Origin: Linnemannia hyalina
Lineage: Eukaryota > Mortierellomycota > Mortierellomycetes > Mortierellales > Mortierellaceae
Length of the DNA stretch: 64,000 nt
Reading direction: 5' to 3'
Assembly (NCBI GenBank): GCA_019671135.1
Contig: JAHRHY010000011.1
Span: 1,488,001-1,552,000, forward strand
Part shown: positions 24,422 to 36,569 of the stretch, piece after piece
Layout of the letters: each line of letters starts with the position of its first letter
How positions within the stretch are numbered: the first letter of the stretch is position 1
Program-made: the position numbers and the translations under genes
The notes under the pieces: model-generated
What the model was told of the DNA's origin: nothing
The model's input: the letters and a program-made list of their open reading frames with translations, nothing else
The model's database searches: none

Positions 24422-26284
24422 TTATGGACCATCACCTTGGGGCTGGCGCAAGGTAGAAGCAACGACATTAAATAGACTATCCGGATTCTGAGCATTCTCC
24501 TGGGTCTGTGGAGACCTCCGCTCAAAGGCGTTGAGGTCAGAAGCCTGTCCGCCCGAAGCAGACGCCAAGTCGGGACCACGGTCCTGGGGTGCTCCCACTG
24601 AACGACGAACTCCTGCGGTTGGGGGTGCGGTTGTTGCGGGGAGGACGGAGGCGATCGTGGGGGAGGTGACTCTATTGGTGGTCGGTGGGGGGATGAAATC
24701 CTGGTACATGATGGGCGACCCGATCGATTGGTGGTAAGCCCCGGCGGTTGTGCTACTAGCCATGCTGGTTTGGCTCAGGGGTCGGTCTGATCTGAACTCT
24801 TGAGTGGAATTGTCCCAGGTGGAGTGGGCGATTGTTGAGGACCCGGGGCGAGAGGGTATTGGTGGTAGTGGGACTGGGCTGTTTCCTCCGCCGGTGCCGC
24901 CAGAGTAATGCGTGCTACGGGAAGCATTGGAGGAGAAGCGGTCGAGGGGTCTGTAGCTTGTTGAGGAGGTGCCCGGGGGGGCGGGGATGGATGTCGAGTC
25001 GAGGAGGTAGGATTCTTGTTGGGCGGTGGTGTTTGCTGGGTTGACGGGGACATGGTTTGAGGAGTTGCGGTTGGGGATGAAGGGCACTGGTGGGGGGATG
25101 GCGCCAATGGAGTAAGGGGCGTATCCGCCTTGGAGACCTGAGGGGATGGATGTGATTGGTTGAGAGCCGCCGATGCCGCCGGTTCCTGTGCCTGCTACGC
25201 CGATGTTGCTGCCGCCGCCACTCACACCGTTACCGCCGTATCCAGAAGAGGGGTCGACATGTCCTTGACCGTATCCTCCAAAGTCGTTTCCGCCGCTACC
25301 GTGGCCATAGCCAGTGTCATGACCACCTCCGTAGCCGTCGTAGAGGTGATGGCCCTGGTCGGCTCCGCCAACACTTTGGCCCTGCCCGACTCCGTAATTG
25401 TAGTTTCCAGTGTCGCCCGCGCCGTGACCGACGCCCTGGAAGTCGCCGCCGTTACCGCCGTTGGGTGCGTATTGGTTACCGGTGGCGCCGTCGTTTCCGA
25501 TAGCCTGGTGACCGCCGCTGCTAGGGTCATAATGTCCCGGAGCCTGGTTCGTTCCAGAGTCATGGCCGCCGCCATGGTCGTAGCCATTATGATCCCCTCC
25601 ATGATGGCCATGGTGCCCATCATCATGGTGTCCATGATGGTTCTGGTGATGATAGTCGCTGTTATGATACAACTGCTCCATTTCATGCTGATGGGCGCCT
25701 CCATCATCATACTGGTTCTCCGGATACTGGCCATCATCGGGATGTTGATGATGCTTATTCTGATGATGCCCCGACGTGATATTTGTCAACGTACTGGGCC
25801 CAAACAACTCGTTCGGATCCAACTCCTGCTGCCGCCGCTTATGCCGCTTATTCTTCATCACAAGCACAATCGACACAACTCCAATAACCACGACTCCGGC
25901 GGCTGCGATACCGATAACCGCGACTTTAGGGATCCCTCCACCTGTCCCGCCGCCAGTGCCATTTGTGGAACTCGGGACGACACTTAGGTCTGTGGATGTG
26001 GGGATGAGGGATGTGGGGATGAGGGATGTTGGAGGCGAGCTGATAAGGGAGGTAAAAGGGGTGGTTAGAGTGGTGGTGGTTCGGACAGGTGGTTGTGTTG
26101 TAGGGTTATGAGTGGTTGTAGGAGGCGGTGGAGAGGTGATTACGGGGGTTGTCGTTGTTGTTGTAGTAGGAGGATCAGTAGTAACGGGCAAGGTAGTTGT
26201 TGTAGATGGGCTTGTCCAGGTGGCGGTTGGGCTTGTCCAGGTGGTGGTGCTCGTTGTGGGAGACCAGATCGTTGAAGGGGCCAA

Positions 26285-26317
<33 letters not shown>

Positions 26318-26368
26318 AGATGTTTCTGTTGAAAAGGAGGATGAAGGAAGTGGGGGAAGGGAAACCAT
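24422..26368 (-). CDS. Mucin-like single-pass membrane protein with His/Gly-rich tail (paralogue A)
   Basis: An uninterrupted 648-residue frame. Residues 1-135 are a Ser/Thr/Pro-rich, potentially O-glycosylated region with runs of Thr. A Gly linker leads to one membrane helix at ~149-171 (VAVIGIAAAGVVVIGVVSIV) and a stop-transfer cluster KNKRHKRRQQ. The tail of ~470 residues is extremely rich in His, Gly, Asp and Tyr at first, then Ser/Pro-rich. It ends with SDLNAFERRSPQ, PDSLF, the motif shared with three neighbours downstream. No cleavable signal peptide is visible; a missed upstream exon could supply one. The layout recalls fungal wall-stress sensors (Wsc/Mid2/Msb2 types), but no WSC or other named domain is present, so function is unknown. 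Converges with AMP deaminase. Confidence 0.75.
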
Positions 26369-29365
26369 AACGGTAGAAAAAAGAAAAGAAAAAAGAAAAG
26401 AAAAAAGAGAAAAAAAAAAAGTACGGTTGAAGCGAGTAGTGGGGGTATATGTTGGTTTTTGGGTTGCTGATTAAACTTCTAGACCATTTTTTTTTGGTTG
26501 TTTGTGCGGCCAACAAAAGCTGCGGCCGATTGCTTGTGTGCTCGTAGGGTGTGGGTAGGGCTTTTGTTGACGTCCGAAGTGTTTGGGGGTGCTTGTAAAC
26601 AAAGAAAAAGCGAGAGGTGTCGACGGGAATTGTATTATTTGAGAGCTTGGAGTAGAGAAAAAGGAGAGTGAAAGTGAAGTGATGTTTGGGTAGTTTGCAG
26701 AGATACAAGGAAAGAAATAGAACAGCAAAATAACCAAAAGGGAAGGAAAAAAGGTCAAAAGTAGAAGAGAGGAAAGAAAGAGCGAACGGACAGACCTCTC
26801 TTTTTATTCCCCGTGCCTGTAAGTGCTTACAAGTGAATGAACGAATGAAACCCTCCCTCTTACTTTTCATAACATATTTCAGTCGCTGCCTTGCATCTTT
26901 ACTGCCGCCTTTGTCATTTCGGCTGTCCTGCCAGCATGCATATCCTCCAACAGTAAACCGACAGCGAGGTTGTTTCCAGTCTGTCACTCTGTCACTTCTT
27001 TTCCTTCATCAATTGGGCTCTACCCTGCCACTTTTTCCTTCGACCCCCCCTCTCCCGCGGACGCTGAATAACTGCGTTCATTCTCCTTTTCTCTCCCTCC
27101 TTTTTTTGACTTTTGTTGATTTGTCGACCCTTCTTTTCATCGTGTTGCACACAGGGAAAGTGAACGACGATCTAGACCGCGATCCAGGTTGTCCATCTGG
27201 AACGTGTTCTATCCAATATTCAAACTCAAAATAAGCATCTTGTGCGTCACATCACACATAAACGCTTTGTCACCATCAGTCCAGCCCTCTCTCTTTTTTC
27301 TCTCAGACCCCTCAATTGTCCAAGTGTTCTCTTTGTCTGTCACACAGTGGCAGTGCTCTCAACCTTATGAACCACAAAACGGCACTTTTGTATACAACTC
27401 CATATCGACTCTTGCGCAAGGTCCAAAAGAAAAAAATCTCCCCCATCCCTTCCCTTTCCTTTCCTTTCCTTCCCTTCCTTCCCTTCCGTCCTGTCATTTC
27501 CTCGTATTTTGCCACCCATTGGAAAAATATGGCATTGAACCTATTGGAGCAAGCTATGCCTCCTCTTCTTTAGTCCCTACACTACTCTCGGATGACTTTG
27601 TTTTTTTTTTGCTCACTTCTCTTCCTTGACACCTTCCATCTTACAGTCGACGGGAAGAATCCCTTGTCATCCACCACCCCTCTCCGCCACAACAACCAGG
27701 CTGTGCAGACAAAGATCAACTCATTCTTTTTCCTGAGTATTGTTCTTTTTGTATCTTTTTGTGGTCATGGATATTAATGAGAAGAACGACACGACGGCAT
27801 ACATATTGATTTTTCGACTCCTTGCCATACTTCCTTTTGTTATTGATGATGAAAAGTATGAGGGCGATGGAGCAAGGTCGATAAAACGATACAAATGAAA
27901 AATTGACAAGAAAAAAAAGTGCGACAGGTTTGGCGAGCAATCATAAAACCTGATTCAGCATCCGCTTTTTTTTCTTCTTCAACATCATTCATCTCCTGTA
28001 GACAATCGTCCTTGCATCTTGTGTTTTATGTTCGCCCTTGTGATTTCTCTATCGTTCATTGTCACAAAGGTCTTTTCTTTGCTCCATCCCTCTTCCACCC
28101 CTGACCCTTCTTTGCTTTACCCGTTATTTCATCCATATTCTCCTTCTCCTACCTGCGTCAATTATCCTCCGATCGAAAACGACTGAGTGAGATGGAGTGA
28201 CGCGCTGAAAAAAACCCTGGAGAAACACCAAACACTCCTCCAGTCAACTTCGAGCTGCGATTGAGTTATTCACCTGGTTCATTCTCTCACTTTATGCCAT
28301 CACTCTCTTTTCTACCCACCGATCATTATTATTTTTCCTTCACTCGACCACTCGTACCTTTCTTTTGTGGCGAATGCGCATTGTTTGTTCGCGTGTAAGA
28401 GCGCTCACATATCATACTATTCCCCCGGCTAAGCCAAATGTAGGTTAGCGTAGTTGTTTCAAAAGTCTTATTTATGCACAGCGATGCATAAAAAAAAATG
28501 AAGAGCGTTTTCGTGAAGAGCGGGCTTTGTGTCTTCATGACTCTGACCATGATGGTCCCTTGTTCTAGCGCAAAAACCAGGGAGGTGGTGTGTGGCTACA
28601 TGTGAATATGCCCGGAAGGACAATTACTTCGTGTTCTTCCGGTTTTTTCTACCTGATGAACGTTTTTTCTATACTGTATACAGATCTTGCTGACCCCCAC
28701 GACTAAGAATAGACGGTGATATTTTATACCCTATTTTTTCACCTATTCACCAATGAGACGAGATGGGTCAAAAATAATGGAGTAAGAAAACAAAGATGAC
28801 CAAGGCGGATCAGGTCGACTTTTTGTGAGGGATGTTTTATGGATCACTCGGCTTATTTTATTTTCGCGAAATACAAATCGGAAAAAAAAGACATTTTGCT
28901 TTCGCACCGCCCACTAGGTCACACGTCGACTTTTTCAGTGGTTCGTTTTTCGTGCAGTTACAAGCCGCCAACCAAAGCGATGGAAGGAATTAAGACGCGG
29001 GGAGGAATGGTGAAACACTTCGCGTTTATCAATGTTACTAGATTTTCACTGTCGACTGATCAGTTCTCAGGGACGAGAGGGGCGAATCACTGCTCAAAGA
29101 GTGTCCTTGTTCACGACGGTCGGTAGTGATCTTCAACCCCACAAGAAAATGCAGTGATTTTCCATGCGCTTATGAAAACTGAGGCTGAGCTTACTACTCC
29201 AGACAGGCGGTGCCAAAAACAGTTGTTTTTTCGCCCTTATGTTTGTTAATCAACTCCCATCTCGTTTGAGCACTAACGGCGGACATAAACACATACCAAG
29301 AACAGCAAATGAAGGGTAAGACAATAAAATATGTTTATTAGAGGAACGAGTTATGCTATCCTACA
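26369..29365. other. Gene-poor 3-kb spacer
   Basis: The first ~450 bp, A/G-rich on plus, are probably the leader and promoter of paralogue A. Pyrimidine-rich tracts and a CCTTT/CCTTC run near 27460-27490 follow. Short open frames, including a 95-codon one at 28839-29126, show no family features and I do not call them. Confidence 0.5.
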
Positions 29366-30817
29366 CTACTCCATAATCGCGGTGACATGAGGGTTATGGC
29401 ACGGATGCCCAATGCTAAACAAGCTGTCCTCACCCTCCCCTTCCTCCTGGATCTGAGGTCGTCTCCTCTCAAACTCGTTCAAGTCTGCGACGGACGTTCG
29501 GCTTGGATTTCCTCCTCCTCCCTCTCCCTCTCCTCCTCCCCCTCCTCCTCCTTCTCCTCCGATATCGGACAACTAACCCCATTCACCCTTGGGGCCGTAG
29601 ATCTCCACATCGGGCGGCAACTGTGTGGGCGGCAGGTGAACGACTCGAGGACTCAGGAACGTCCCTGCTCCTGAGGGTTCGGGTCTGCTGGCCCTATTGG
29701 TGGTGGGTATACCTGTCAGAGGAGAAATCATGGCGGAGTGACGCGAGAAGGACATGGGATGAAGAGGGACGTTGTTAGAATGAGGAGATATCAGATGTGA
29801 GTTGATTAGTTCCCAGTCTTGGTACTGGTTCTGGTCTGGGATTGAGTGCGGGTGCAGTCGTTCTGTTTCGCCACCATCACCACCATGGGCAGCAGTGATA
29901 GTAGATGCGATGGACTGTCGACCATTCATGTAGAGGGGCATCCTCTCTCCCTGATGAGTTACAGAGGCGTGGGCAAACTTTTCGTCATCGAGGTAGGATC
30001 GGTCGTGTCGGTAAGGTTGTTGAGGGCCGTTGTCAAAGTTGCGGCTGTCGCGCTGGCCAATTGTATCGATCAAGAGGCGGACTTGTTCAGTCAATTCATC
30101 TCGCTGTTGTCTGCGAGAGCGACCACCACCACCACCACCACCGCCACCAAGACGAGTGTACTTGGCAATAATGAAGCCAGCAACTAGTCCGATGATCAGT
30201 GCGCCAAGGAAGGCAAAGGTGAAGACAACACCTGTCATGGGAGCCGAGATGACTGAACCCGAGATGGCGGGTGTAGGTGTGGAGCTTACACCGCTGGGGT
30301 TGTGAAAGACCATAGTTGAGCCTGCCTGGAGAGTGATACCGCCATTGGTCGATTGAGCACCTGGTGGCGATGAGGGTGGTTGGACACCTGTGAGTTTAGG
30401 AGAAGAACCATCGTCACTGGTGGTTCTCTCTGGTGAGAGCGGCAAGGTTGGACTACTACCTCCACGGGCAGTTGCACCACCACCTCCATCGTCTCTCGTG
30501 GTATTGGCAGTAGAAGTCGTAGTAGTAGTGGTCGTCGGCTCGTTCTCAGAGACTCCATGAGTTTGTTGGCTGCCAGCCTCTGTGGTAGTAGTCGACGAGT
30601 CTTTGCTTGCTGATTTGGCTGCTGGAGGTGGAAGAGCCTCAGTTGTGGTCGGGTCGGTTGTTGTAGGGTTTGGAGCGGGGTTGGGGTTGGGTCTTTGTGG
30701 AGGTGGAGGCGGAGATGCAGGTGGAGGTGGAGCAGCAGGTGTAGGGCGAGGCTCTGGTTCAGTCGTCCTGTATGCGCCTTCCGTAGTGGTGAGGTATGTA
30801 TAATAGAGTGACGACAT
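29366..30817 (-). CDS. Mucin-like single-pass membrane protein (paralogue B), conserved tail behind an in-frame stop
   Basis: The frame opens at the ATG at 30817 (MSSLYYTYLTTTEGAY) and runs 414 residues to a TAG at 29573-29575. Residues 20-180 are Pro/Thr/Ser-rich. NGGITLQAG precedes a helix at ~195-219 (VVFTFAFLGALIIGLVAGF), then IIAKYTRLGG, a Gly run, and DELTEQVRLLIDTIGQ. The tail has SIPDQNQYQDWE and VEIYGPKGEW blocks shared with D and C. After the TAG the same frame stays open for 68 codons and encodes TSVADLNEFERRRPQ and EGEGEDSLF, homologous to the ends of A and C. Either translation stops early, or a 93-nt intron (29577-29485, GTTAGT..GCAG, in frame) removes the stop, or the stop is leaky. 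No signal peptide is visible. Confidence 0.7.
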
Positions 30818-31703
30818 GGCGGTGGGATAAAGACAAATGTGTTGTAGACTGTGTGAGTGATGCAAGAGCGGAAGCAGGGATGGCGAGGAGTATGAAGGGG
30901 ATGTGAGTGCGGAAGGAGTGGGAGAAAGAGAAAATAAGGTAAATGGTGAGGAAAAGATGAAAGGAAGGGAAAGAAAGAAGGTGTGCTGTAACAAAAGGTG
31001 TGCTATGTGAAAGCATCTTCTAGCAAGAAAATGAAAACGAGGGCGCAGACGAGGATGTTGGTAGGGGGGATAGAAACCCTTAGATCTCATGCAAACGCTT
31101 TAGATTTTGAGAGCAACGTTGTCACAACAACAAAAAACGACAGGCGAGCCAATGAAAAGTTCTGTTTGTTTTGTTTGTTGCCTTTACCCTTTTTGTTTTT
31201 GCTATTCTTTAAAGCCCCTTCTCTCGCTTTGTTGCATACCGACCTTTTGCTATTTTTTCATCTTTGTTTTGTTTCTCTCCACAAATTGTGCTGTGCGTGC
31301 TGCAGACCAAAGCGTGCTTCAACAAGCGTTGCTGAAAGAGGGTTGGTGACAATGGCGATGTTTGGAATGTGAGAGGAAGGGGAGATACAAGCGAAAAAAA
31401 GAGACTTGGTGAGTAGCCAAAGGTAAACAGTGATGAGTAGGAGTTTGGTACTCGAGCGGTAATCACAGGCGCACTAAAAAAAATTGCCACCAACCTTCTT
31501 GGTTTCAGTTGACTGATCATCACTTTCGTTCACGTTCACTCTAACATCCGATCATACTGTTATTCTCCACTATGTCTCATCAATCAAACAATACGACAAT
31601 GGTAGCGTACTTTCTACCCAATCGTAAAATACAGTTTTGTCCTCATACTTGTGGGAAAAAATTAAATAGAGCGACGAGTATGTTAAAAAGGAAAGAGAAC
31701 GTT
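30818..31703. other. Upstream region of paralogue B / 3' flank of Sel1 gene 1
   Basis: CT-rich leader on the minus strand immediately upstream of the B start, then AT-rich sequence. No gene recognised. Confidence 0.45.
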
Positions 31704-33947
31704 TTATTCCGCGTATGCTGGAGGTAACGCCAACTCCAAATGGGAACCATATCCCTTCGCCTTGAGCTTCTCAAAGAACTCCCGACCCTCCTTGCTTCCT
31801 TGGTTGGCAGCCTTCAAATACCATTTCATCGCCCTCGTGGGGTTCCTAGCAACACCTTCGCCATTGTGATACAACATGCCTATACCCACCTGTGCCTCGG
31901 CTTGACCAGCGGCTTTAAGGTACCAATCCATGGCCAAGGCAAAATCTTGAGGAACGCCGAGACCATCGTGATATGAGACGCCAAGCCCGGCCTGAGCGGC
32001 CGAATGCCCTTGAGCAGCTGCCTTGAAGTACCATTCTAAGGCCTTGGAGTCGTCTTTGGGAACACCTCGGCCTCGTTCGAGTGCATATCCAAGCCGGAAC
32101 TGCGCCTCTGCATAGTCTTGGTGGGCGGCCTTGCTGAACCACTCTGCGGACTTGATGTAGTCTTGAGGAACACCGAGACCATCGCGATATAAGACACCAA
32201 GCGCAGCCTGAGCGGCCGGATGACCTTGAGCAGCTGCCTTGAAGTACCATTCCAAGGCCTTGGGGTCGTCTTTGGGAATACCTCGGCCTCGTTCGAGTGC
32301 ACACCCAAGCCGGAACTGCGCCTCTGCATAGCCTTGGTGGGCCGCCTTGCTGAACCACTCTGAGGACTTGGTGTAGTCTTGAGGAATTCCGAGACCGCGA
32401 TAATAGAGATCACCGATATTGCTTTGAGCATTTGGGTAACCCTGGGTGGCGGCCTTGCTGTACCACTGCATGGCCTTGGAGTAGTCTGCAGATACGCCTC
32501 GACCGTGCTCGTACTGTACTCCAAGCTTGAACTGGGCCTCTGCATAGCCTCGGTGGGCGGCCTTGCTGAACCACTCCACAGCCTTTAAGTGGTCTTGAGG
32601 GACACCTTGGCCTAGTGTGTATAAAAAGCCAAGATTGACCTGGGCGAGTGTCTGATCCTGCAAGGCGGCCTTGAGGAACCATTTTGCGGCCAAAGCAAAA
32701 TCTTGAGGAACACCGACGCCATTATTATAGTAGGCACCAAGAACGTTCTGAGAATTCGCATCTCCTTGATCGGCTGCCTTGTTGAACCACTCGGCGGCCT
32801 TGAAGTAGTCTTGAGGGACTCCATTGCCTTGGTGGTAAAGCAGGGCAAGAAGTCTCTGGCCATGCGCATGACCTTGAGCAGCGGACTCGGCGAACCACTT
32901 CTCGGCCTTGGAATAATCTTGATCAACGCCGCGAGCGTGCAAATAGAAATTACCGACACTGGTTTGAGCCTCCGCATGGCCCTGGTTGGCGGCCTTGATC
33001 AACCACTCCATGGCTTTGGGGTAGTCTTGGTGGACTCCGCGGCTGTACAATTCTCCAAGACGGTACTGGCCGTCTGCGCAACCTCGGTCGGCGGCCTTGA
33101 GGTACCACATCGTCGCCTTGGCAGTGTCTCGTGGTGCACCTTGGCCATTCATGATAAGGAATCCGACGTTTGTTTCCGCTATAGGATCTTCTTGCTCGGC
33201 TGCTCGGAGGAACCACTTCAACGCTAACTCGTAGTTCTTTGAAAGGCCCTCCGAGCCACGGTGGAAAGCCTTTGCAAGGTCAGTCTGACTTTTAGCGTCT
33301 CCTCGCCTAGCCATGAGAGCAATTTTGCCGAATTCCTCGGTGACGATGGCGATGGATATATTCTTGGGTGGACGTTGTTGGCGTTGCCGCGATGGGGTGC
33401 TGCTATAAGGTGATGGTGCTGGCTTGGGAGGTGACTGAGTTGCTGACTGACGCATGGTCGACTGGACTACAGGCAGGGTCCTCGGGGTATCCACGAGCAC
33501 ATCCAGGACAGTGTTCGGCATTGCGGCAATGCGTGGAGGGTGAAGTCTAACAATTAAAAGTCCAAGAAGATGTTCATAGTGTTAGTACACGCTGAATGCA
33601 CTTTTTTTTTTGTTTTGTGCCATACAAAAGGACACTTATCGGAACGTATGAGTGTGAGAAAAGAGTATGTACCTTTTCAGATCCTTGTCCTTCAAGAAGG
33701 GGAGGATCATGGTGCCATGGCGGACATTGACTGCATCTCTGAACGCGTCTACAATATCCTCCCAGAGTACAATCTCTTTGCCCTCGGAGTCTTGCTGGAT
33801 CACAATCTGGACGATTTCCAAATCTGGCGGTGTGGTAGTGGTAGTGGAGGGGCAAGGTTTGTAGATAGGGCGTATTGGTTGGAGGCGTATTGACTTGGGG
33901 CGTATTGGTTGGGGGCGTTCTTGTGCTTTCTTTTCATCGCACAACAT
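31704..33947 (-). CDS. Sel1-like repeat protein 1 (14 repeats) with family-specific N-terminal module
   Basis: Exon 1 is 33947-33673 and exon 2 is 33546-31704 (intron GTACAT..TTAG, phase 2), 705 residues. The first ~125 residues are a module also present in the genes at 58432 and 60464: RPIYKPCPS, LEIVQIVIQQDSEGKEIVLW, EDIVDAFRDAVNVRHG, LPFLKDKDLKR and LHPPRIAAMPNTVLDVLVD. A short Pro/Gln/Ser linker follows. Then about fourteen ~36-residue Sel1-like repeats of the form AxxxLGxxYxxGxGVPQDYxKAxEWFxKAAxQG fill the rest. Sel1 repeats form alpha-solenoids that scaffold protein complexes (e.g. Hrd3/SEL1L, Chs4/Skt5). No transmembrane segment or signal is seen, so a cytosolic adaptor is likely. Exon 1 contains a 15-bp, three-copy repeat encoding QPIRP-type pentapeptides. 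Confidence 0.88.
31993..32424 (-). repeat. 216-bp tandem duplication inside Sel1 gene 1
   Basis: Two consecutive 216-bp units (31993-32208 and 32209-32424), each encoding a pair of Sel1 repeats (72 residues: YAEAQFRLG..ALERGRG and DGLGVPQDY..KSAEWFSKAA types). They differ at only a small share of positions, so the duplication is recent compared with the other repeats of the gene. Confidence 0.85.
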
Positions 33948-34289
33948 GTCTTCAATTCTCTGGATATCGGTGGGTTGACGAATAAAAAGATTGGTAAGAG
34001 GTTTGAGGTAGGGGAGTCGTGAGAAAGGGTGGAATATGCAATGAAATGAAAGAGAAAAAAAAGAAAACGAAACGTGCGCTGTCCTTTTGTCATATTATCC
34101 AGGTCAAGACATGGCACACGTAGCACTACAGGAATATTTTGCTGTTACACATACACGCCTTTGCCATGCGGGTATCTTTTTTTAGGTTCTTGTGATTGCA
34201 CACGGAGTAGATTAAGGAGGATGTCAAACTATCTCCTCTTGGGGATTATGGCTCGGGCGCTCAACATCAAACTGACTGTCTCCTTTTTC

Positions 34290-35413
34290 TTAAATCTGCG
34301 ACATCCTCCTCCTCTTCCTCCTTTCAAACTCGTTCTGATCCGAAACACTGGTTTACGACGACACACTCTTGGTTGGCCATTCGCCTTTGAGAGCATTGGC
34401 CTCGCCATCTGGTGGTGTTACTATTGTTGCTAGTGATGCAGGCTGTCCTAAGACCATGGGCGATCCAGGCATGAAGGGTGATCCGACAGAGTCCCAGTCC
34501 TGGTATTGGTTGTGGTCCGGTAACGATTGTGGCTGTAACCGATCGATAGCTCCTCCTCCTCCTGCACGACCTCCAAAGACAGAGTGATTTGCTATGAACA
34601 ACGGAAGGAACTCTTCCTGATTGGCCGTAACGTGGGCCAACTTCTCCCCATTCAGGTACGACTGGTGCTGGCGGTGATGCTGGTAGTGGTGTCGTTGAAC
34701 AAGGTGCTTGTTTTGCTGGCCAAGGGTGTCCGTCAAAAGTCGCAACTGTTCCGTCAATTCGTCATTTTGTTCGTTTTCCCCTTCGCGTCCGCCCAGCCGA
34801 GTGTACTTTGTGATCAAGAAACCGGCGACGAATCCAATAAGGAGAGTACCCAGGAAGGAGAAAGCGAAGACGACGCCCGTCATGGAACCAGAGATGGTGG
34901 AACCAGAGATGGTGGAACCAGAGATGGTCGGGGAGTTTATTCCTGCTGCGTTGTTGCGATAGATGGTAGGTGCGCCAGGTCGAAGGGTGATGTTTCTTCC
35001 AGATACTGCTCCGCCTCCTGGGTGCCTGTCGTTGCTATAGATCCACCATTGGTAGGATTACTTGTGGAATCAGAGCCGACAAAAGTTGGCCATGGGACAC
35101 CAGGAGTAGAATATGCTATTGATAGGGATGGTGGTGGTGTTGTTGGTTTGGCTGGGTCAGAGGTATTTCCTACTCCGCCTCCGTCTCCCGCTGTGGTTGT
35201 TGGAGCGACGTCTGTTATACTTGTTGAGACAACCCTTGACGTGGTCATGTAAGTTGATGTTTTTGTGCCTGGAAAATCAGGAGGGGTAATGAGGCTCCAT
35301 GTCGGAAAAATATCAGTGGGTGGAGGCGGCGGCGGTGGTAGTGGAGGTGTGACGAGACTCCATGTCGGAAGAATTTCTGTCGGTGGTGGTGGTGATGACA
35401 ATGCAAGTTCCAT
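34290..35413 (-). pseudogene. Mucin-like single-pass membrane protein (paralogue D), frameshifted and with truncated tail
   Basis: From the ATG at 35413 a Ser/Thr/Pro-rich ectodomain opens (PTWSLVTPPLPPPPPP, with a repeated PTEILPTWSL/PTDIFPTWSL block). Near 35000 the coding potential moves to another frame, where GRNITLRPG, three TISGS copies (three perfect 15-bp repeats at 34884-34928), the helix VVFAFSFLGTLLIGFVAGF, ITKYTRLGG, NDELTEQLRLLTDTLGQ and LPDHNQYQDWD follow. That frame stops with TAA at 34353-34355. The next codons, still in frame, read TSVSDQNEFERRKRRR to a stop at 34290, i.e. a worn copy of the family tail. Splicing out a 44-nt GTAATC..CCCAG segment would also restore the first shift, but every intron I placed in the window is at least 86 nt. 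I therefore favour a decaying gene. Confidence 0.62.
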
Positions 35414-36569
35414 ATCTGGTGTGAGATATAAGGTAGGGAGCGAAGAAAGGAGTAGTTGGCAATGCGAAGAGTGAGTGGGAAGAGAAGAGTAATGAAGAAG
35501 AAAAGCGAGACAGTGGGGAAGTAAAATCGATTTGTCGTCAACTCCGAGTATTTATGGCTCCTGTTACCTGCAGGAAAAGACATGAATAGGGGCTCGCTCG
35601 CTTGCTCTCTCATAGACGCCACTGAACCGCGCTGGAATCCAATTTTAAATAACCAACCTTTTGTTTCCTCTCGTTGCACTGCCCAATTATCCCATGAACA
35701 GCAGGGACGACAGGAAGTGAGAGTGGGTGGATCAAAGCTAGCTCCACTACACCCAGAGAGTGGTGAGCTTCAAGAACCGGAACAAGGAATAGGAGGCGCC
35801 GCTACCCTCCTTCCCACTCTCTTGGTCGTTTTCACATACCTCTTTCCGCGGAGGTCGGCTTCTGTTTGCCTTTTCTTTGGACAGTACATCAGCATCGTTA
35901 ATCCCAACCCTGGGCAATTCAATCCACCGTTGATGCTGAGAGCAATCAATTTTTACCCATAGAAAATACATCCCTGTGGCCTTCTTTGTCTGTTGTTTGC
36001 TGCGTGCTCTTTTGTTTATTTGCTACGCTGATTCACTGTGCATTGTGTTGTCAACAAAGCTGGGAATGCTTGTGTTGCCGCCCTTTTTCCCTCCTATAGT
36101 TTATAGTTGCAAAAGCATACATACAACATATCATTGCCTGCTTTCTCTCCATGGACACTATGCCTGGATTCATTTTTGATTAGAAAATATGTGGCAGTGA
36201 CAACAAATTTCCGTCTCCGATAGGGCTCCCATTCTTCTGGTCGGCGTCTTTTTTTTTTTATTGCCCTCAGTACAGAGTCAATTGCTTTCTAAGGCGCAAT
36301 GGATGCCATGCTGACGTGCAGGAGTGAAAAAAAAACGAATAACCTTCTGCAGAGCAGTCCGCCGCTGTGCTCCTTTTGCTCGCTCGCCATTTCAAAATTT
36401 TCAATCCAAGCTGCAGAGTCAATCACCACCAGCCCCCTCCCTCCAGTTTTTCGACGTTTTCACAGTACCCTTGCAGTGGACACGTAACGACAATCGGAAT
36501 GCAAGAACTGTATTACCGAATATCTATCTATGCGAATGCTGTACAGTACAATGCTCGACAACCGACAAA
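35414..36569. other. Spacer between paralogues D and C
   Basis: CT-rich D leader (on minus), then mixed sequence with no gene that I can support. Confidence 0.45.

Noticed and set aside
24775..26111. Several plus- and minus-strand frames overlapping paralogue A (Val/Arg-rich, Pro-rich)
   Set aside because: Shadows produced by the skewed GGY/CAT-type repeats of gene A in other frames.
28839..29126. 95-codon frame MDHSAYFIFAKYKS
   Set aside because: No known motif, no neighbours on that strand with matching promoter; length is compatible with chance.
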